This document shows, one piece after another, positions 49,128 through 60,249 of a stretch of 64,000 bases of DNA. Both the position numbers and the translations under genes were made by a program. The DNA comes from Sordaria brevicollis (lineage: Eukaryota > Ascomycota > Sordariomycetes > Sordariales > Sordariaceae): the NCBI GenBank assembly GCA_033439795.1, contig JAUTDP010000001.1, positions 3,844,001 to 3,908,000 of the forward strand. Reading direction: 5' to 3'. The first letter of the stretch is position 1. Every line of letters begins with the position of its first letter. The notes beneath the pieces were generated by a model, which was not told where the DNA came from, made no database searches, and saw only the letters and a list, made by a program, of their open reading frames with translations.

Positions 49128-51479
49128 ATGGACATGGATCTGGACGACACCAAGAGCAACGATGCCGGCAACGCGACATCACCGCCCGTCGGCCGTGATC
49201 CTTCGCCGCCGAAAGCTGCGCGGCCCATGTCGCGCATCATCTCCGGCAGCGAGCTCTCCCCTCTCAAGATCCTCCAGCACCAGCCGCAACAGCAGCCATT
49301 GCCTGAAAGCGCCGACTCCCCTCTATCGCCCGCCGCAAAGACCATGGGCCCGCCCCCGCTTCCTCAAAGCGCCCGAAAAGCACCCATCAAGCGTTTTCCC
49401 GTCAAGGTCAGCCCTTCGTTGCCCGGCAGCGAGTCGACGCGCTCGTCGTCGCGAGACTCGCAAGATCGTCGGATAAGCCTGCAGGACGTGATACGCGAGA
49501 ATGGCGGTATCAAGCAAGCAATCGATATATTCGAGGACGACGACGTCGACATGACCGGCATCGAGGGAGATGGTGGTGCTAAGAACGCCCTGCTAGAAAA
49601 CACGTCGGGCAACAACAACACAGGTGGCGAACAGGAACAGGCTACACACGATGAATCCGTCTACGAAGGAAACGATACCATGGTTAGCACGTTCAGCACG
49701 TTTTCGGCCGTCCCAGATCTCACCAAGTTTTCGCACATGCGATCCGAGAGCGGAAGCAGGTTCTCGGTGCTTGGCGGAGGGGTGTCGCCTACGAAACAGA
49801 CACCACACCTAAACGGCCTGGCCCCGGATAACAGAACGATGACTGGAAAGAAGAGAGAGCTCGATTCGGGCAATGGCTCAAACCTACTAGACTTTACGGA
49901 TTCGCTACGATTTGGAGGCTACGGGGAGCGACAGACATCACCTACCCGCCGTACTCAGTTTGCGTCACCGAGACCTGGCAGTACTGACCTGGCCACCACG
50001 ACGCCCCAACGCCCGGGTAGCAACCTCTCAAATATTCTCGACTTCGATATCCCGCCTGCACCGACACCGCGCAGCGTTCCCACTATCACACCCCGCGAAC
50101 TCGAGACCCTAAAGTCTGGTTTCCTTTCCGAGATCAGCAGTCTCAAGGCCTCGCTGAGCGGCAAGGAAGCAGAAGTCACGTCGCTGAAAACAGCTGTGAG
50201 CGACGCCGAGAAGCGAGTGGGCGAGTGTATGGAGCGACTTCACGAGGTGGAGAGCATGCACGAGTCACTAGAGGCCGAGAAAAACACCTGGGAGCGGCGG
50301 GGGCGAGAAATGGAGGCTGTGTTGCGCAAGGTCAAGGAGGAGATTGTGCTCGGCCAGCGCGAAAGGGAGGAGCTAGAGTTTAAGCTAGATGAGGCCGAGA
50401 AGCGCCGCGAGGCAGCCGAGATGATGGCCCAGGATGCCGAGAGCAAGATGGCTGGTATGCGTGCTGGTAAGGCCAGCGCGGAGGCCGCTGCTCACGAATC
50501 GCCTGACAAGGCGAGGGGACAGCCATCATCCAACAAGGAGGTTGAGATGGCGGTGGAGCGCGTGGCCCGCGAGCTTCATGCGCTGTACAAGAGCAAGCAC
50601 GAAACCAAGGTGGCGGCGCTGAAGAAGAGCTACGAAAGTCGCTGGGAGAAGAAGGTGCGTGACCTGCAGGCGCAGGTGGACGAGCTTAGCCGGGAGAATG
50701 AGGAGCTACGGAAGCAAAGAGACCAAGACAAAACGGCGTTGGCAACCCTCAACCCGGCGCGACTCACAGAATTGGAGGAGGAGCGCAAGGCCGACCGAGC
50801 ACGGAATGCGGTGCAGATCAGGGAGTTTGAGGCCGAGGTGGAGAAGCTCGTGGCGATTCTTGATACGGTCAAGAACGATAACGATGAGCTCAGGGCACTC
50901 CTCGAACAAGAAAGAATCGAAAAGGGAGAGCTGGTTCGTCTCGCCGAGGAGATGATGGCCATGCAACAAGAGCCACCGACACCCCCGGCGCCCGCGCCCG
51001 CGCCTACCCATCTGTCAGCCCCTAATGGCCGGCTTTCAGACCGTAGAGGAAGCGATGTCAGCTCCACAAGCAACGGCGACAGCGGTCATCATGTACCCCA
51101 GCCGGCGAGCAAGATTGGAGCGAAGCCAAGACTGGGTCTCGGAGGGCCAGGAGCCGTACGCGCGTCGACAAAGACACAGTCAGCATCCGGAATTGCTCCC
51201 CCATCAGGTATGGAAGGGGCCTTCCGGGCTGGTGGCGTCGGACGCCCGACTAGCATGAGGGCGCCAGCCGGAAGTGGTCTCGGACTTAAGGCCTCGGCAG
51301 GAAGCCGAATCAGTGGCCTTGGTGGTCACGGAAGGGCTCAGAGTGCTACGACAGCAGGAGCGAATGGTGTGAGTGGATTACCACGACCTGGGTCCGGAAT
51401 GGGGTTGAGAGGCAGCGGGACCTTGGGCAGTGGTGGAGCCGGTTTCGGTGGTGGTACGGGAGGCTATCGGGGACACTGA
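49128..51479 (+). CDS. coiled-coil protein with Cdk-type sites, function unknown
   Basis: A 783-residue single-exon protein starting MDMDLDDTKSND; a purine is at -3 (ATCATGG). Residues about 1-320 are disordered and rich in Ser, Pro and Thr. Residues about 322-445 and 470-612 form long coiled coils (Leu/Glu/Lys heptads, Glu-Arg pairs). The last 170 residues are basic, Gly/Ser/Ala/Pro-rich low complexity. Full Cdk consensus sites S-P-x-K/R occur at 26-29 (SPPK), 44-47 (SPLK), 220-223 (SPTK), 271-274 (SPTR) and 458-461 (SPDK). I do not recognise an ortholog by name. The architecture (disordered head, central coil, basic tail, mitotic-kinase sites) resembles spindle-pole, kinetochore or microtubule-associated proteins, but that is inference. 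It lies head-to-tail after asm-1 and converges with PRO2. Confidence 0.88.
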   Translation: MDMDLDDTKSNDAGNATSPPVGRDPSPPKAARPMSRIISGSELSPLKILQHQPQQQPLPESADSPLSPAAKTMGPPPLPQSARKAPIKRFPVKVSPSLPGSESTRSSSRDSQDRRISLQDVIRENGGIKQAIDIFEDDDVDMTGIEGDGGAKNALLENTSGNNNTGGEQEQATHDESVYEGNDTMVSTFSTFSAVPDLTKFSHMRSESGSRFSVLGGGVSPTKQTPHLNGLAPDNRTMTGKKRELDSGNGSNLLDFTDSLRFGGYGERQTSPTRRTQFASPRPGSTDLATTTPQRPGSNLSNILDFDIPPAPTPRSVPTITPRELETLKSGFLSEISSLKASLSGKEAEVTSLKTAVSDAEKRVGECMERLHEVESMHESLEAEKNTWERRGREMEAVLRKVKEEIVLGQREREELEFKLDEAEKRREAAEMMAQDAESKMAGMRAGKASAEAAAHESPDKARGQPSSNKEVEMAVERVARELHALYKSKHETKVAALKKSYESRWEKKVRDLQAQVDELSRENEELRKQRDQDKTALATLNPARLTELEEERKADRARNAVQIREFEAEVEKLVAILDTVKNDNDELRALLEQERIEKGELVRLAEEMMAMQQEPPTPPAPAPAPTHLSAPNGRLSDRRGSDVSSTSNGDSGHHVPQPASKIGAKPRLGLGGPGAVRASTKTQSASGIAPPSGMEGAFRAGGVGRPTSMRAPAGSGLGLKASAGSRISGLGGHGRAQSATTAGANGVSGLPRPGSGMGLRGSGTLGSGGAGFGGGTGGYRGH

Positions 51480-52242
51480 GGAGGTGTGACCAGGCCTACT
51501 ACTAGTACTACTACGAAAGCTAAACCGGGTACACCTCTTGTTTTGAAAGTTTTGAAGCAGAATGAGCGGGAGAAAGAACGCGGAGAGGGCGGCGGCGGCG
51601 GCAACGCGGTGGAGGTTGCGATCACCAGTCCCACGGTAACCACCAAAACGACGACGACAGCGAAATGAACTTGATGCGAAATGATATGTGTTTAGATTAC
51701 TTCTTTTGGCTTTCTTACTTTATATCCACAAACACTTTGTTCTGTCTTCTGTCTGGGGGAAATCCAGTTATTCAACTATGATTTCTCTACGGTTCTTACC
51801 TCTCTCTCTTTGTACAGGATCGGTGCCATAGATACATACCCCTTTTGCTTCAGCGATTTATTTCTCTCATCCTTCGATTTGTTCGAATGACTGCTGTGAC
51901 TTGCCTATGAAGAAAACTGCCACGACTCCCATGTTCGCGACGTAAGGTCGTCACTCTGTTCATCGATGACTTCCCTGGATAGTGGCACATCAGAACAAGG
52001 GAAGCATTGACTCCTTCAATCCGATCTATAACAAAAAGCATCCAGATCAACGTGCATCAAACCTTGATTCACTGATCGCCGGCATGGCGCGGAACAAGAT
52101 GGGTTGAAATCTGTTTTTGCTCATCATTATACTACCCATCGCCCGCCTTTTTCCTGCCCTGTAGATTTTTGAACCCCCTTTATCGAGTAAACAAACATAA
52201 CAAACAAAACCCGAAAGGAACACGATTTCCACGTTCATTCGT
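51480..52242. other. convergent 3' intergenic region
   Basis: 763 bp between the stop codons of the coiled-coil gene (+) and PRO2 (-). It should hold both 3' UTRs. No further gene or repeat seen. Confidence 0.6.
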
Positions 52243-53604
52243 TTAGAGAGCCAACCTCTCATGCTTAAACCTCCTCTTTCCCTCTCCCTCTCCATAAATC
52301 GCGCTCACGTGTCCCTGTCCCCGGATCTTGTACTTGTAAATCATCAACCCCTCCAATCCCACGGGGCCACGAGAGTGGATCTTGTTCGTGCTAATACCGA
52401 CTTCCGTGCCAAAACCATAACGCATACCATCCGCAAATCTGGTGGAAGCATTCCAGTAAGCGCCCGAGGCGTCAACGGCAGACATGAACCGCTCCGCCTC
52501 TTCCTTGTCTGCGGTAAGGATAGCCTCGGTGTGGTGGGACCCGTGGGCGTTGATGTGCGCAATGGCGGCCGACACGTCGGGGACGGTCTTAACGGCGAGA
52601 GTCAAAGACAGGAACTCGGTGTCGTAGTCCTTGTCGGTGGCGTCCTGGACGACGACGTTAGGGATAGAAGACTCGGAAGTCGCAAGGGCGGACATGACGG
52701 CTGCCTTGGAGGGGGCGTCACAGCGGAGCTCGACGTTCTTGGCTGCCAGAGCGGCGGCGACGGCGGGGAAGACGGTGGTCAAGGCGGATTCTTGCACCAG
52801 AAGGGTCTCGACGGAGTTGCAGGCGGCTGGGTAGCTGGTCTTGGCGTCGACGACGACGTCGGCGGCCAGCTTGGGGTCGGCGGAGGCGGTCAGGTAGATG
52901 GAGCACAGGCCGTCGGCGTGGCCGAGGACGGGGATCTTGGTGTTTTCCTTGATGTAGCGCACCAGCTCGTTGGAGCCGCGGGGGATGACGAGGTCGATGT
53001 CGCGGTCGAGGGCGAGGAGCTGGGGGATGGACTCGCGGGTGGTGACGAGCTGGATGGCGTCGTTGGGAACCTGGGTCTGGGAGAGGGCGTTGGAGATGAC
53101 GGTGCTGATGGCCACAAAGGACTCGGTGGATTCCTTGCCGCCCTTGAGGATGGCCGCGTTGCCGGACTTGACGGCCAGGGCGGCGATGTTGGCGATGACC
53201 TCGGGACGGGCTTCGAAGATGATAAGCAGAACGCCAATGGGACAAGTCACGCGCTCCAGCTCGAGGCCATCATCAAGCTTGGTGCGGAGGGTGACGCGGC
53301 CGACGGGATCCTCGAGGTCGCGCACGTCCAGGATGCCCTTGAGCATGTCCTCCCACTTGCCAGGCTTGCCGAGATCGAGACGAGAGACAAGGCTGGCGCT
53401 GAGCTTGCCGTCGGCGGCGGCCTGGCGGGCCAGCTCAAGGTCGCGGGCGTTGGCAGCCAGGATCTCATCGCGAGCGGCAGTGAGGCCGGAGTGGATGGCA
53501 GTGAGGGCGTCGTTGCGGGCCTCGGCCGAGAGCGTGGCCAGCACGTGGGAGGCCGACTTGGCCGCCCGGGCTGCATCGGCGGGACTTGCGTTGGTGAGAG
53601 ACAT
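52243..53604 (-). CDS. PRO2: gamma-glutamyl phosphate reductase (glutamate-5-semialdehyde dehydrogenase)
   Basis: Second enzyme of proline synthesis from glutamate. It reduces L-glutamyl 5-phosphate with NADPH to glutamate 5-semialdehyde, which cyclises to pyrroline-5-carboxylate. It is cytosolic and acts together with glutamate 5-kinase. The protein has 453 residues, normal for fungal Pro2 and bacterial ProA, in a single exon. Family landmarks in order: CPIGVLLIIFEARPEV (about 121-136), KSGNAAILKGGKE (about 146-158), IPRGSNELVRYI, catalytic Cys262 in YPAACNSVETLL, EFLSLTLAVKTV, and NASTRFADGMRYGFGTEVGI with IHSRGPVGLEGL (385-420). All are intact. In yeast nomenclature it is PRO2; the fused kinase-reductase of plants and animals is not present. 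Two Gcn4/CPC1-type sites lie 216-274 bp upstream of the start. Its antisense strand is open for 457 codons because of codon bias. Confidence 0.97.
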   Translation of the reverse strand: MSLTNASPADAARAAKSASHVLATLSAEARNDALTAIHSGLTAARDEILAANARDLELARQAAADGKLSASLVSRLDLGKPGKWEDMLKGILDVRDLEDPVGRVTLRTKLDDGLELERVTCPIGVLLIIFEARPEVIANIAALAVKSGNAAILKGGKESTESFVAISTVISNALSQTQVPNDAIQLVTTRESIPQLLALDRDIDLVIPRGSNELVRYIKENTKIPVLGHADGLCSIYLTASADPKLAADVVVDAKTSYPAACNSVETLLVQESALTTVFPAVAAALAAKNVELRCDAPSKAAVMSALATSESSIPNVVVQDATDKDYDTEFLSLTLAVKTVPDVSAAIAHINAHGSHHTEAILTADKEEAERFMSAVDASGAYWNASTRFADGMRYGFGTEVGISTNKIHSRGPVGLEGLMIYKYKIRGQGHVSAIYGEGEGKRRFKHERLAL

Positions 53605-53819
53605 TTTTGGGTTGTGCTTCCTAGTGCGAATTAGTTAGCTATATGAGATGAGACAGCTTGTGAATGAGTTTGGTGATGCTATGGATGTAACAACTCACTT
53701 TGAGTAACTCACTTGAGGTGAACAACAAAAAGTGGAGTTTGACTTACAGACAGACGGCAATGATGTATTGTTACCGTTGCGGCGGGTGATGTTCCGGGTA
53801 CGGGGTGGTAACAAAGCTT

Positions 53820-53826
53820 TGACTCA
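53820..53826 (+). promoter_or_regulatory. Gcn4/CPC1-type site (TGACTCA)
   Basis: Perfect palindromic-class consensus TGA(C/G)TCA for the bZIP activator of general amino acid control (Gcn4 in yeast, CPC-1 in Neurospora), 216 bp upstream of the PRO2 start codon. Proline-pathway genes are plausible targets. Confidence 0.6.
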
Positions 53827-53871
53827 AAAGGTCCCGCTCTACGCTACGGGGATCCGGCCAGACACTCGGGG

Positions 53872-53878
53872 TGAGTCA
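53872..53878 (+). promoter_or_regulatory. Gcn4/CPC1-type site (TGAGTCA)
   Basis: Second perfect copy of the consensus, 46 bp from the first and 268 bp upstream of the PRO2 start. Two full sites this close are unlikely by chance. The nearest genes are PRO2 and, 1.3 kb away, the transporter. Confidence 0.6.
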
Positions 53879-55219
53879 AGTTCCTGGAACTTCAGTTCTT
53901 GGCCTCAGCGCTGTGCCCCGGGGTTCCGTCTTTCGGTGTCCGGTGCCGTGAGAGATGTCGCCGTGTAACGGAGGTTTAGTGCCTGCAATGACCCCGTATC
54001 TGTCCCCGTAGTCTAGACGCCGTTCAGCGGGCTCTTCCATCGGATAGTGTAGAGAGTGCCGAAACCCGAGCGGGAGCGGACTGGCTCCGGAAGTCGGAAG
54101 CGGGACCCACTCTGAACCAATCAGAAGCCTTTCCCACCGCCCATTACCGGGCCGTTCTCGGTGCCGCAGAGTGTCCTTCCATCTCTTTTTCCTCTTGCAC
54201 ATGTTTCAATTGGCCCGCTGCAAAGCGATGACAGTGAAGCGGCTCGTGCGAGCACCAGAGCACATAAGCACATGAACACCGCCAAATCGCCAAAGGGAAA
54301 TCCTCACGATCCAATATTCCCATTCCAGTCAATGTCGTGTAGCTCTTTCGGGTGTGATATTAACTCCATCATGCCGCAACGGAGTACCGGTGAGAAAACG
54401 CCCGACGTCGTTCACCATTCAACTACCGACATCAAATCTGCTGTGGAAGCTTTGTTCGAAGCAGTTCATCCTTTAAAACTTCACCACTCTCGAGCGACCG
54501 CGTTATAAATGGAGTCGTCAGGTTACGACACTGGGTGGTTTTCGTGGGCGCTAGAACTGACCTTACCCTGCTGTGTTTTGTTCTGGAAGGCGCACACCCT
54601 GGCATCGAGATCGCCGTCGGCACGAAAAGGTTGGTGAGCATTTGAAAGTGCCAAAGCTACACTAGGAGGCTAGGCAGGTGCAAAGTGCAATTGCGGTGGA
54701 GGGAATGGAACGGCTTGACGGCCCCTGCCTTTTTCGTTATTCCCGTTTCATGCCGACCAAGTTGGTCTCAGTGGCTTCAGGTTTTTCACTTCGTTGCGGT
54801 GACTGACTCCCTCCTTCGCTTTCTCATCACAGTTTTGCTGATTTCTATCTCCTATTCGACATCTTGTTACTTGAGTTATCTTCGGGCTCGATTAGTTTGC
54901 AGTATCTACTCGAGCTATATCCACCATCTAGCGCATCTCGGAATCTCCTATCTCACTCTACCGTCTTTCCAGCCTTTTAGCTTTAGTTTTTCTTACGTGG
55001 GCGTATCTGAGCTGTATACTTCTTGCAATTTGCTATAGGCAACCTCACAGCAATCGTTCTCCATTATTAGGATACCAATCTATCCTTCGTTTCGCATCGG
55101 GGGTCCTTTTTGAGTTTCTGAGAGTGTTTACGCCAGCATAGCAACAAGTTATCCTTATACCAGATCCTCTTGGCAATTTCGACCGTTCAGTAATCAGACC
55201 ACCACTACCAGACATCGCC

Positions 55220-57078
55220 ATGGACGAACGACATCCGGAAAAAGTACCACCAAGGCCCGTGGCTCCCAACGATACGCAGGAGACCCTCTCAGGAGGAATG
55301 GAAGAGAAGAGAGGCAACAAGGAGCAAATAACCTCTTCAGGTTCTGATACTGACGGACCGGAGATTGTTGATGACTCCGGTCATGAATCAGGGCCAGAAC
55401 AGGACGGGCCTTTTCCTGGTGGCGATTCCACCCTGCCTCAGCCTTACCGTACTCTCTCTTCATCCTGGGCCCATACTCCCTGCGTTGTCCCAAGGTCAAA
55501 TCGCAGAGGCCTATTGGCTCGCTTTGCCTTTATTCCTGAAGTTGAGCGTCCGGTTGAGTACAAGAACAAGACAAAGTGGATGATTACGGCTATTGTTGCT
55601 CTTGCCGCCGCCGGTGCCCCCTTTGGCAGTGGTATCTTTCTTCGTGAGTGATACCACTACTCAGTTATCTGATATTTTTTTGTGTTCAGAAGCTAACAAA
55701 TTAACAATACAGCTGCTCTTGAACAAATGGCTGATGACTTACATACCTCGCCAACCATCACAAACTTGGCTGTTGCCTTGTATATGTTGGCCATGTCAAT
55801 ATTTCCGCTTTGGTGGTCATCATTCTCGGAAACGTTAGGCCGACGGACCATCTACATCGCCTCTTTCACTCTGTTTGTTGTCTTTTCAATATTGAGCGCT
55901 GTCAGTGTGAATACTGCCATGCTTGTGATAATGCGCCTCCTTGCCGGAGGAGCCTCAGCATCCGTAGGTGCCACTTGCTTTGTTGGAGCGCTAAAAACTC
56001 AAGAACTGACCAAAAATAACAAAAGGTTCAAGCAGTTGGTGCCGGCACCATTGCTGACATTTGGATGCCAGCGGAACGTGGTAGAGCCATGGGCATCTTC
56101 TATCTCGGCCCCCTAATCGGCCCTCTGTTTTCCCCCATCATCGGAGGAGCACTTTCCCAGGGTTTTGGCTGGCGATCAACTATGTGGTTCCTCGCTATCT
56201 ACGGCGGCTGCATTTTGATTCTGATCACTTTTGCCCTACCCGAGACACTCACTAAGCGCAAATCTCTCCCACCACCGCCCGCCGAGGACAACAAGCTCAA
56301 ACGTGTATCGACACGCCAGTCTGTTGCGAAACACTCAAAGCGTGCCGCCGCCATTACTAAGCGGTTTATCATTGACCCTCTCGAAGTCCTCCTCTACCTG
56401 CGGTACCCCCCGGTTCTAGTGTCCGTTTATTCCGCTGCCATCGCGTTCGGTGCCCTCTTTATCCTCAACATCTCGATCCAAACCACGTTTCACTCGGCAC
56501 CCTACGGATTCTCCACTATCATCGTCGGCCTTCTCTATCTACCCTCATCTCTTGGTTACATCGTTGCCTCCCTCGTCGGCGGACGTTGGACCGACAAGAT
56601 CATGATGCGTGAAGCCCGCAAGGCTGGTCGCTACGATGACGATGGCAACCCCATCTTTCTACCCGAGGACCGTATGCGCGAGAACATTTGGTTAGCCGCA
56701 AGTCTGTATCCTGCCGCCATGATCTGGTTCGGATGGACGGCACACAACGGTGTTCACTGGATCGTGCCTTGTATCGCCAATTTCTTCTTCGGGTGCGGGT
56801 CCATGCTCGTCTTTGGTGCCGTCACGACCATGTTGACCGAGTTCATGCCACACCGGAGCAGCAGCGGTGTGGCCGTCAACAACTTTGTGAGGAACATCTT
56901 CTCGTGCGTGGGCACCATCGTTGCTCAGCCTCTTATTAACGCTATGGGGATCGGGTGGTTGTGCACCATGATTGGGCTGTTCGCGTGGGTTACGGGTAAT
57001 CTGGCTATTTGGATGTTGAAGAGGAACGCAACGCAGTGGAGGGAAAGTATGGATAAGGCGTTGAGCAAGAAAGCTTGA
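55220..57078 (+). CDS. MFS transporter, DHA1 (Qdr/Dtr1-like) type, three exons
   Basis: Predicted plasma-membrane proton-coupled exporter of 12-helix DHA1 type. Exons are 55220-55643, 55713-55963 and 56026-57078. Intron 1 (69 bp) runs from GTGAGT to ATACAG with a GCTAACA branch. Intron 2 (62 bp) runs from GTAGGT to AAAAG with an ACTGAC branch. Spliced length is 575 residues. The first 125 residues are hydrophilic and acidic, and TM1 starts near 128. SETLGRRTIY (about residue 180) matches the loop motif between TM2 and TM3. PAERGRAMG followed by GPLIGPLFSPIIGG (about 240-265) matches the region around antiporter motif C. A long cytoplasmic loop with basic residues separates the two halves. It most resembles fungal Qdr3/Dtr1/Aqr1-type drug, polyamine or dityrosine exporters. 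The substrate cannot be told. No biosynthetic genes flank it. Confidence 0.92.
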
Positions 57079-57595
57079 GGTTGAAGTATTCTTCCATTGT
57101 CTGGGTTCTCGGCCCCAAGGTGGGAACATGAAGGTCAAGGGAAAAGCTTACGGTTCAAGCGGTTTGTCTTGATGGGGAGGGGATATGAAGATATGAAACT
57201 AATGGTTTATCTGGATATCAGTAGACGGAGAAGGCACATGCAATGAGCATTGAGCGTTGAATATATATATAATGATTCTAATTGATAATCAGCGATAGCA
57301 CTCACAGGGACTATATTTACCTCTTGATCAACGTAGTTCGTCCTTGTCCGTTCTTTGGGTATTGTGAAAGTGCATCGTTCACCCCAACAACAACTTGCAG
57401 TCGAGCAAGTCAGCGGAGCATTTTTATCACCGTCTCGTCCTTACACTCTGTCCTCAGCCCGTGAGCTGCAATACCTTGACTTGTGAACAGCCAGGGGCGG
57501 CCACCATCGCTAAGAGCCGCTGAGGTTATCACCACTCAGTTGCCCAAGCATATAACTTCTGGATCTGCCGCCAGTAAACCATCAGATAAGAAGAT
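57079..57595. other. intergenic, MFS 3' region to tRNA
   Basis: Holds the transporter 3' UTR and tRNA upstream DNA. No gene or repeat supported. Confidence 0.6.
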
Positions 57596-57669
57596 TCCCT
57601 CGTGGCGCAATTGGCTAGCGCGTCAGACTGTTAATCTGGAGGCTGTAAGTTCGATCCTTACCGAGGGAG
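57596..57669 (+). tRNA. tRNA-Asn (anticodon GTT)
   Basis: A complete cloverleaf can be drawn: acceptor TCCCTCG/CGAGGGA (57596-57602 with 57662-57668), discriminator G at 57669, D stem GCGC/GCGC, anticodon stem TCAGA/TCTGG around loop CTGTTAA (anticodon GTT at 57630-57632), variable AGGCT, and T stem GTAAG/CTTAC around TTCGATC. No intron; 74 nt before CCA addition. T-rich DNA downstream (57696-57701) can serve as a polymerase III terminator. Confidence 0.96.
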
Positions 57670-58007
57670 TTTAAAATTCTCTTTTTGGGTTTTCCTTTTT
57701 TTGCCCTTGACACAATTATAAATCGTTCCTCTATTCGTCTTTCAATATTTTTGACAGAAAGCGCTGTTGGGCTCCTAGGTTTTTCCTTTTGGAAAATTGC
57801 AACGAATGAGTTGTGGAAAAGGTATGATGACGGCGGAGATGGACGGCTCTGATTGATGTCGTGGTGATAGAGAGGTTCACAGGCGGCCGCGCTAACTCAT
57901 TAATGATGTGAACTGCTGGACCCGAGCAAAAATGAGAGACCGGGCAATCTCGCATCGAGTTAACTTATCTCGAATTAGGGTTTAATCGGTAATAGACTGG
58001 ACCAATA
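57670..58007. other. intergenic, transition to RIP block
   Basis: Balanced composition, with T runs after the tRNA. No gene or repeat supported. Confidence 0.5.
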
Positions 58008-58163
58008 CTAGTATTAGTCTCAGTTCTCAGACCCACTAACCTCCGAACCCCACCCCCCCTTTTCTGCGGTAGCAAAAGTTCGAGGAGAGGAGACCCACAT
58101 TTTGTGGGGTGGGTCCGCTGAGCGCCGTGGACGGAGGTTCTGTGGAAGAGACTATATTAGTAT
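58008..58163. repeat. short inverted-repeat (MITE-like) element
   Basis: The left arm (58008-58046; ACTAGTATTAGTCTC ... AACCTCCG) is partly matched in inverted orientation by the right arm (58132-58163; CGGAGGTT ... GAGACTATATTAGT). Between them is an internal hairpin, GACCCAC...GTGGGTC. The arms match in blocks rather than continuously, and no target duplication was found. The left arm recurs in direct orientation at 61665. Confidence 0.35.
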
Positions 58164-58339
58164 AAGGTTTTAGGTACATTTCTGCTATAGAGCATAAGGG
58201 TTGTACCTTACTTATACCTCCTCCCTTCCCTACTTTACGCCCTTATACGAAAACGGTATAGCTCAACTCGCTTACTCACCGCCTTCGTAACGACCTCAGT
58301 TGTAAATCTAATATCTAGCATATTCGTAAGGTTAGCAAT

Positions 58340-59875
58340 AATATATATTACCGTTATTTTACAATAAAAATAGTACCGTCAATATAGCCAACGACGAAAC
58401 CGATACCCCTATTAAGGAGGCTATTAATTTATCCTCTATTACTACTAATATTTTAAATAATATACCTATAAATAAATTTATTACGCCCCGGGTATTAACG
58501 CTACCTAACGACCTCCCTTAAAATAACGAGCCTATTATACTTATCGACCCCGCCTTCTTCAATTAAAATTTCGATAATTAAATTAGGGTTTCTTAAATTA
58601 TCGATAGCCAAATTAACGATAAAATTAATAACTAAATTAAATTTTATCCTATTAAATCTATTAATAATAATAATTTTTAAATTGAATAAATAATCCCGGA
58701 TAATATATTACCTTCTTATTAACTTTTAATTACCCTAGTTATTAAAAGATAGCGGTAAATTAAAACCCCTAATCGATTAATAAAGAGGATTCGAAACTCC
58801 TAATCGGTTAATTCTAATTTTTAGATTAATTTATAGGGCAATAATAAAATTGTATATATTCTTAAAATAACCGCGCGAATAATAAAATAGTTCGCTAAAT
58901 ATATTAAAAAGGGCTATTTTAATAATTTTAAATATAAAGAATATAATAAAATATAAGAGAAAGTATTAAAAAAGTGTAAAAAATAGTAATTATTGAAATT
59001 ATAAACCGAAAAGACTATATCTTTAAAATATAATATAGAAAGGTCGAAATTTCGTACATAGAAGGAGGTAATAATTACTTTTAGAATATTATATAATTAA
59101 TCGACTAATTTACTAAATACCGACCTTAAAATATAAAAACGGTTTTTAATTTAAAAAAATATTAAATGGAAAAATTATAATTAACTACGTACTACCCCGC
59201 TTAGCGACTATAAAATATATAAATATATTTTTTATAAGGAGAAGGCAACGGGTTACTATATCTACGAAGTATTAGATTTATTAAAAAACAATAATATTAA
59301 AGATATTTTTAATCGGGAGATTAATATTAATAACGATAATAATAATAGCGAAGGTAATAATAATAATAAGGATAAAGGGTTAAATTTCGATTTAAATTCG
59401 TCGTTAAATTCGGATTTTAATAAAGAGGGTAATATTAAAGCGGTAAATTAAGCGCCAATCCACGAAATTAAGGCTTAAAAGCGCAACCGCGAGAATAATC
59501 CCGATAAAATGCTTATAAAACCTAATAATATTATTAATTTAATATTTATAAAGTATAAAAGGAAGCCGGCGGTACGTAAATCGAATAATATAAATAGAAA
59601 AGAGGGTAATAGGGCCGTTAATTTAGGGGATTCGATTATAAGCGCAGTAACGATATTAGCGGCCTTATTAAATATAATTACGTTATAAACTACACTCGAA
59701 GATATTTAAAAATAATTTATTAAAAAGGTAATAACGATAGAAATAATAAAATATATCAATTTTCTATAGAAGGATCTTTTATAAATAGCGGTTTATAACG
59801 GTTATAGTAATAAAATAAAGTAATTATACGTAAATAGGTAGATTAAATAAAGGGGGAGTATTTATATATATTAAT
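58340..59875 (+). pseudogene. RIP-killed frame, possible accessory protein of the Harbinger-like element
   Basis: About 500 codons in one + strand frame interrupted by TAA/TAG. The middle (about 59100-59290) is rich in Lys and aromatic residues, followed by an Asn/Asp/Glu-rich linker (59300-59440) and a Lys/Arg-rich region (59470-59600). The position next to the transposase suggests the Myb/SANT-like partner, but I cannot see a clear Trp-spaced Myb repeat. Confidence 0.4.
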
Positions 59876-60249
59876 AGTAAATTTAAAAAAAAAAAAAAAA
59901 TATTTGATTCTAGATTTTTTCTTATATATATTCGTAAAATCCATTTTATAATATTATCTATTTTTTCGAATAAACACCCTTCTTTTATATATATTCGTAA
60001 AATCCGTCTAATTATTATTAAAATTTTGAAATAAATACCCCTCTTTTATATATTCGAATATAATAATATCGATAATAATTAAATTTTTTATTACCCTATT
60101 TCTTTCTACCTATTTATATTATTTTTTTTCTTTATTAAACCTCCCTCCTATTTTCCCTTATATATTATTAATATTACGCCTAACCTAATAATACAACTAT
60201 ATATTATACTCTACGAAAATTATTCTTATTAATTACCCTTTTTACGCGG

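Larger units (their letters stand above)
53605..55219. other. divergent promoter region between PRO2 and the MFS gene
   Basis: 1.6 kb without a supportable gene. It holds the two TGA(C/G)TCA sites near the PRO2 side and should hold the leader of the transporter gene, including a C/T-rich stretch at 54800-55020. The only frames are short (115-117 codons) and lack recognisable features. Confidence 0.55.

Noticed and set aside
52261..53634. 457-codon open frame on the + strand
   Set aside because: It lies wholly antisense to PRO2, is Gly/Asp/Val-biased, and is explained by the strong third-position GC bias of that gene.
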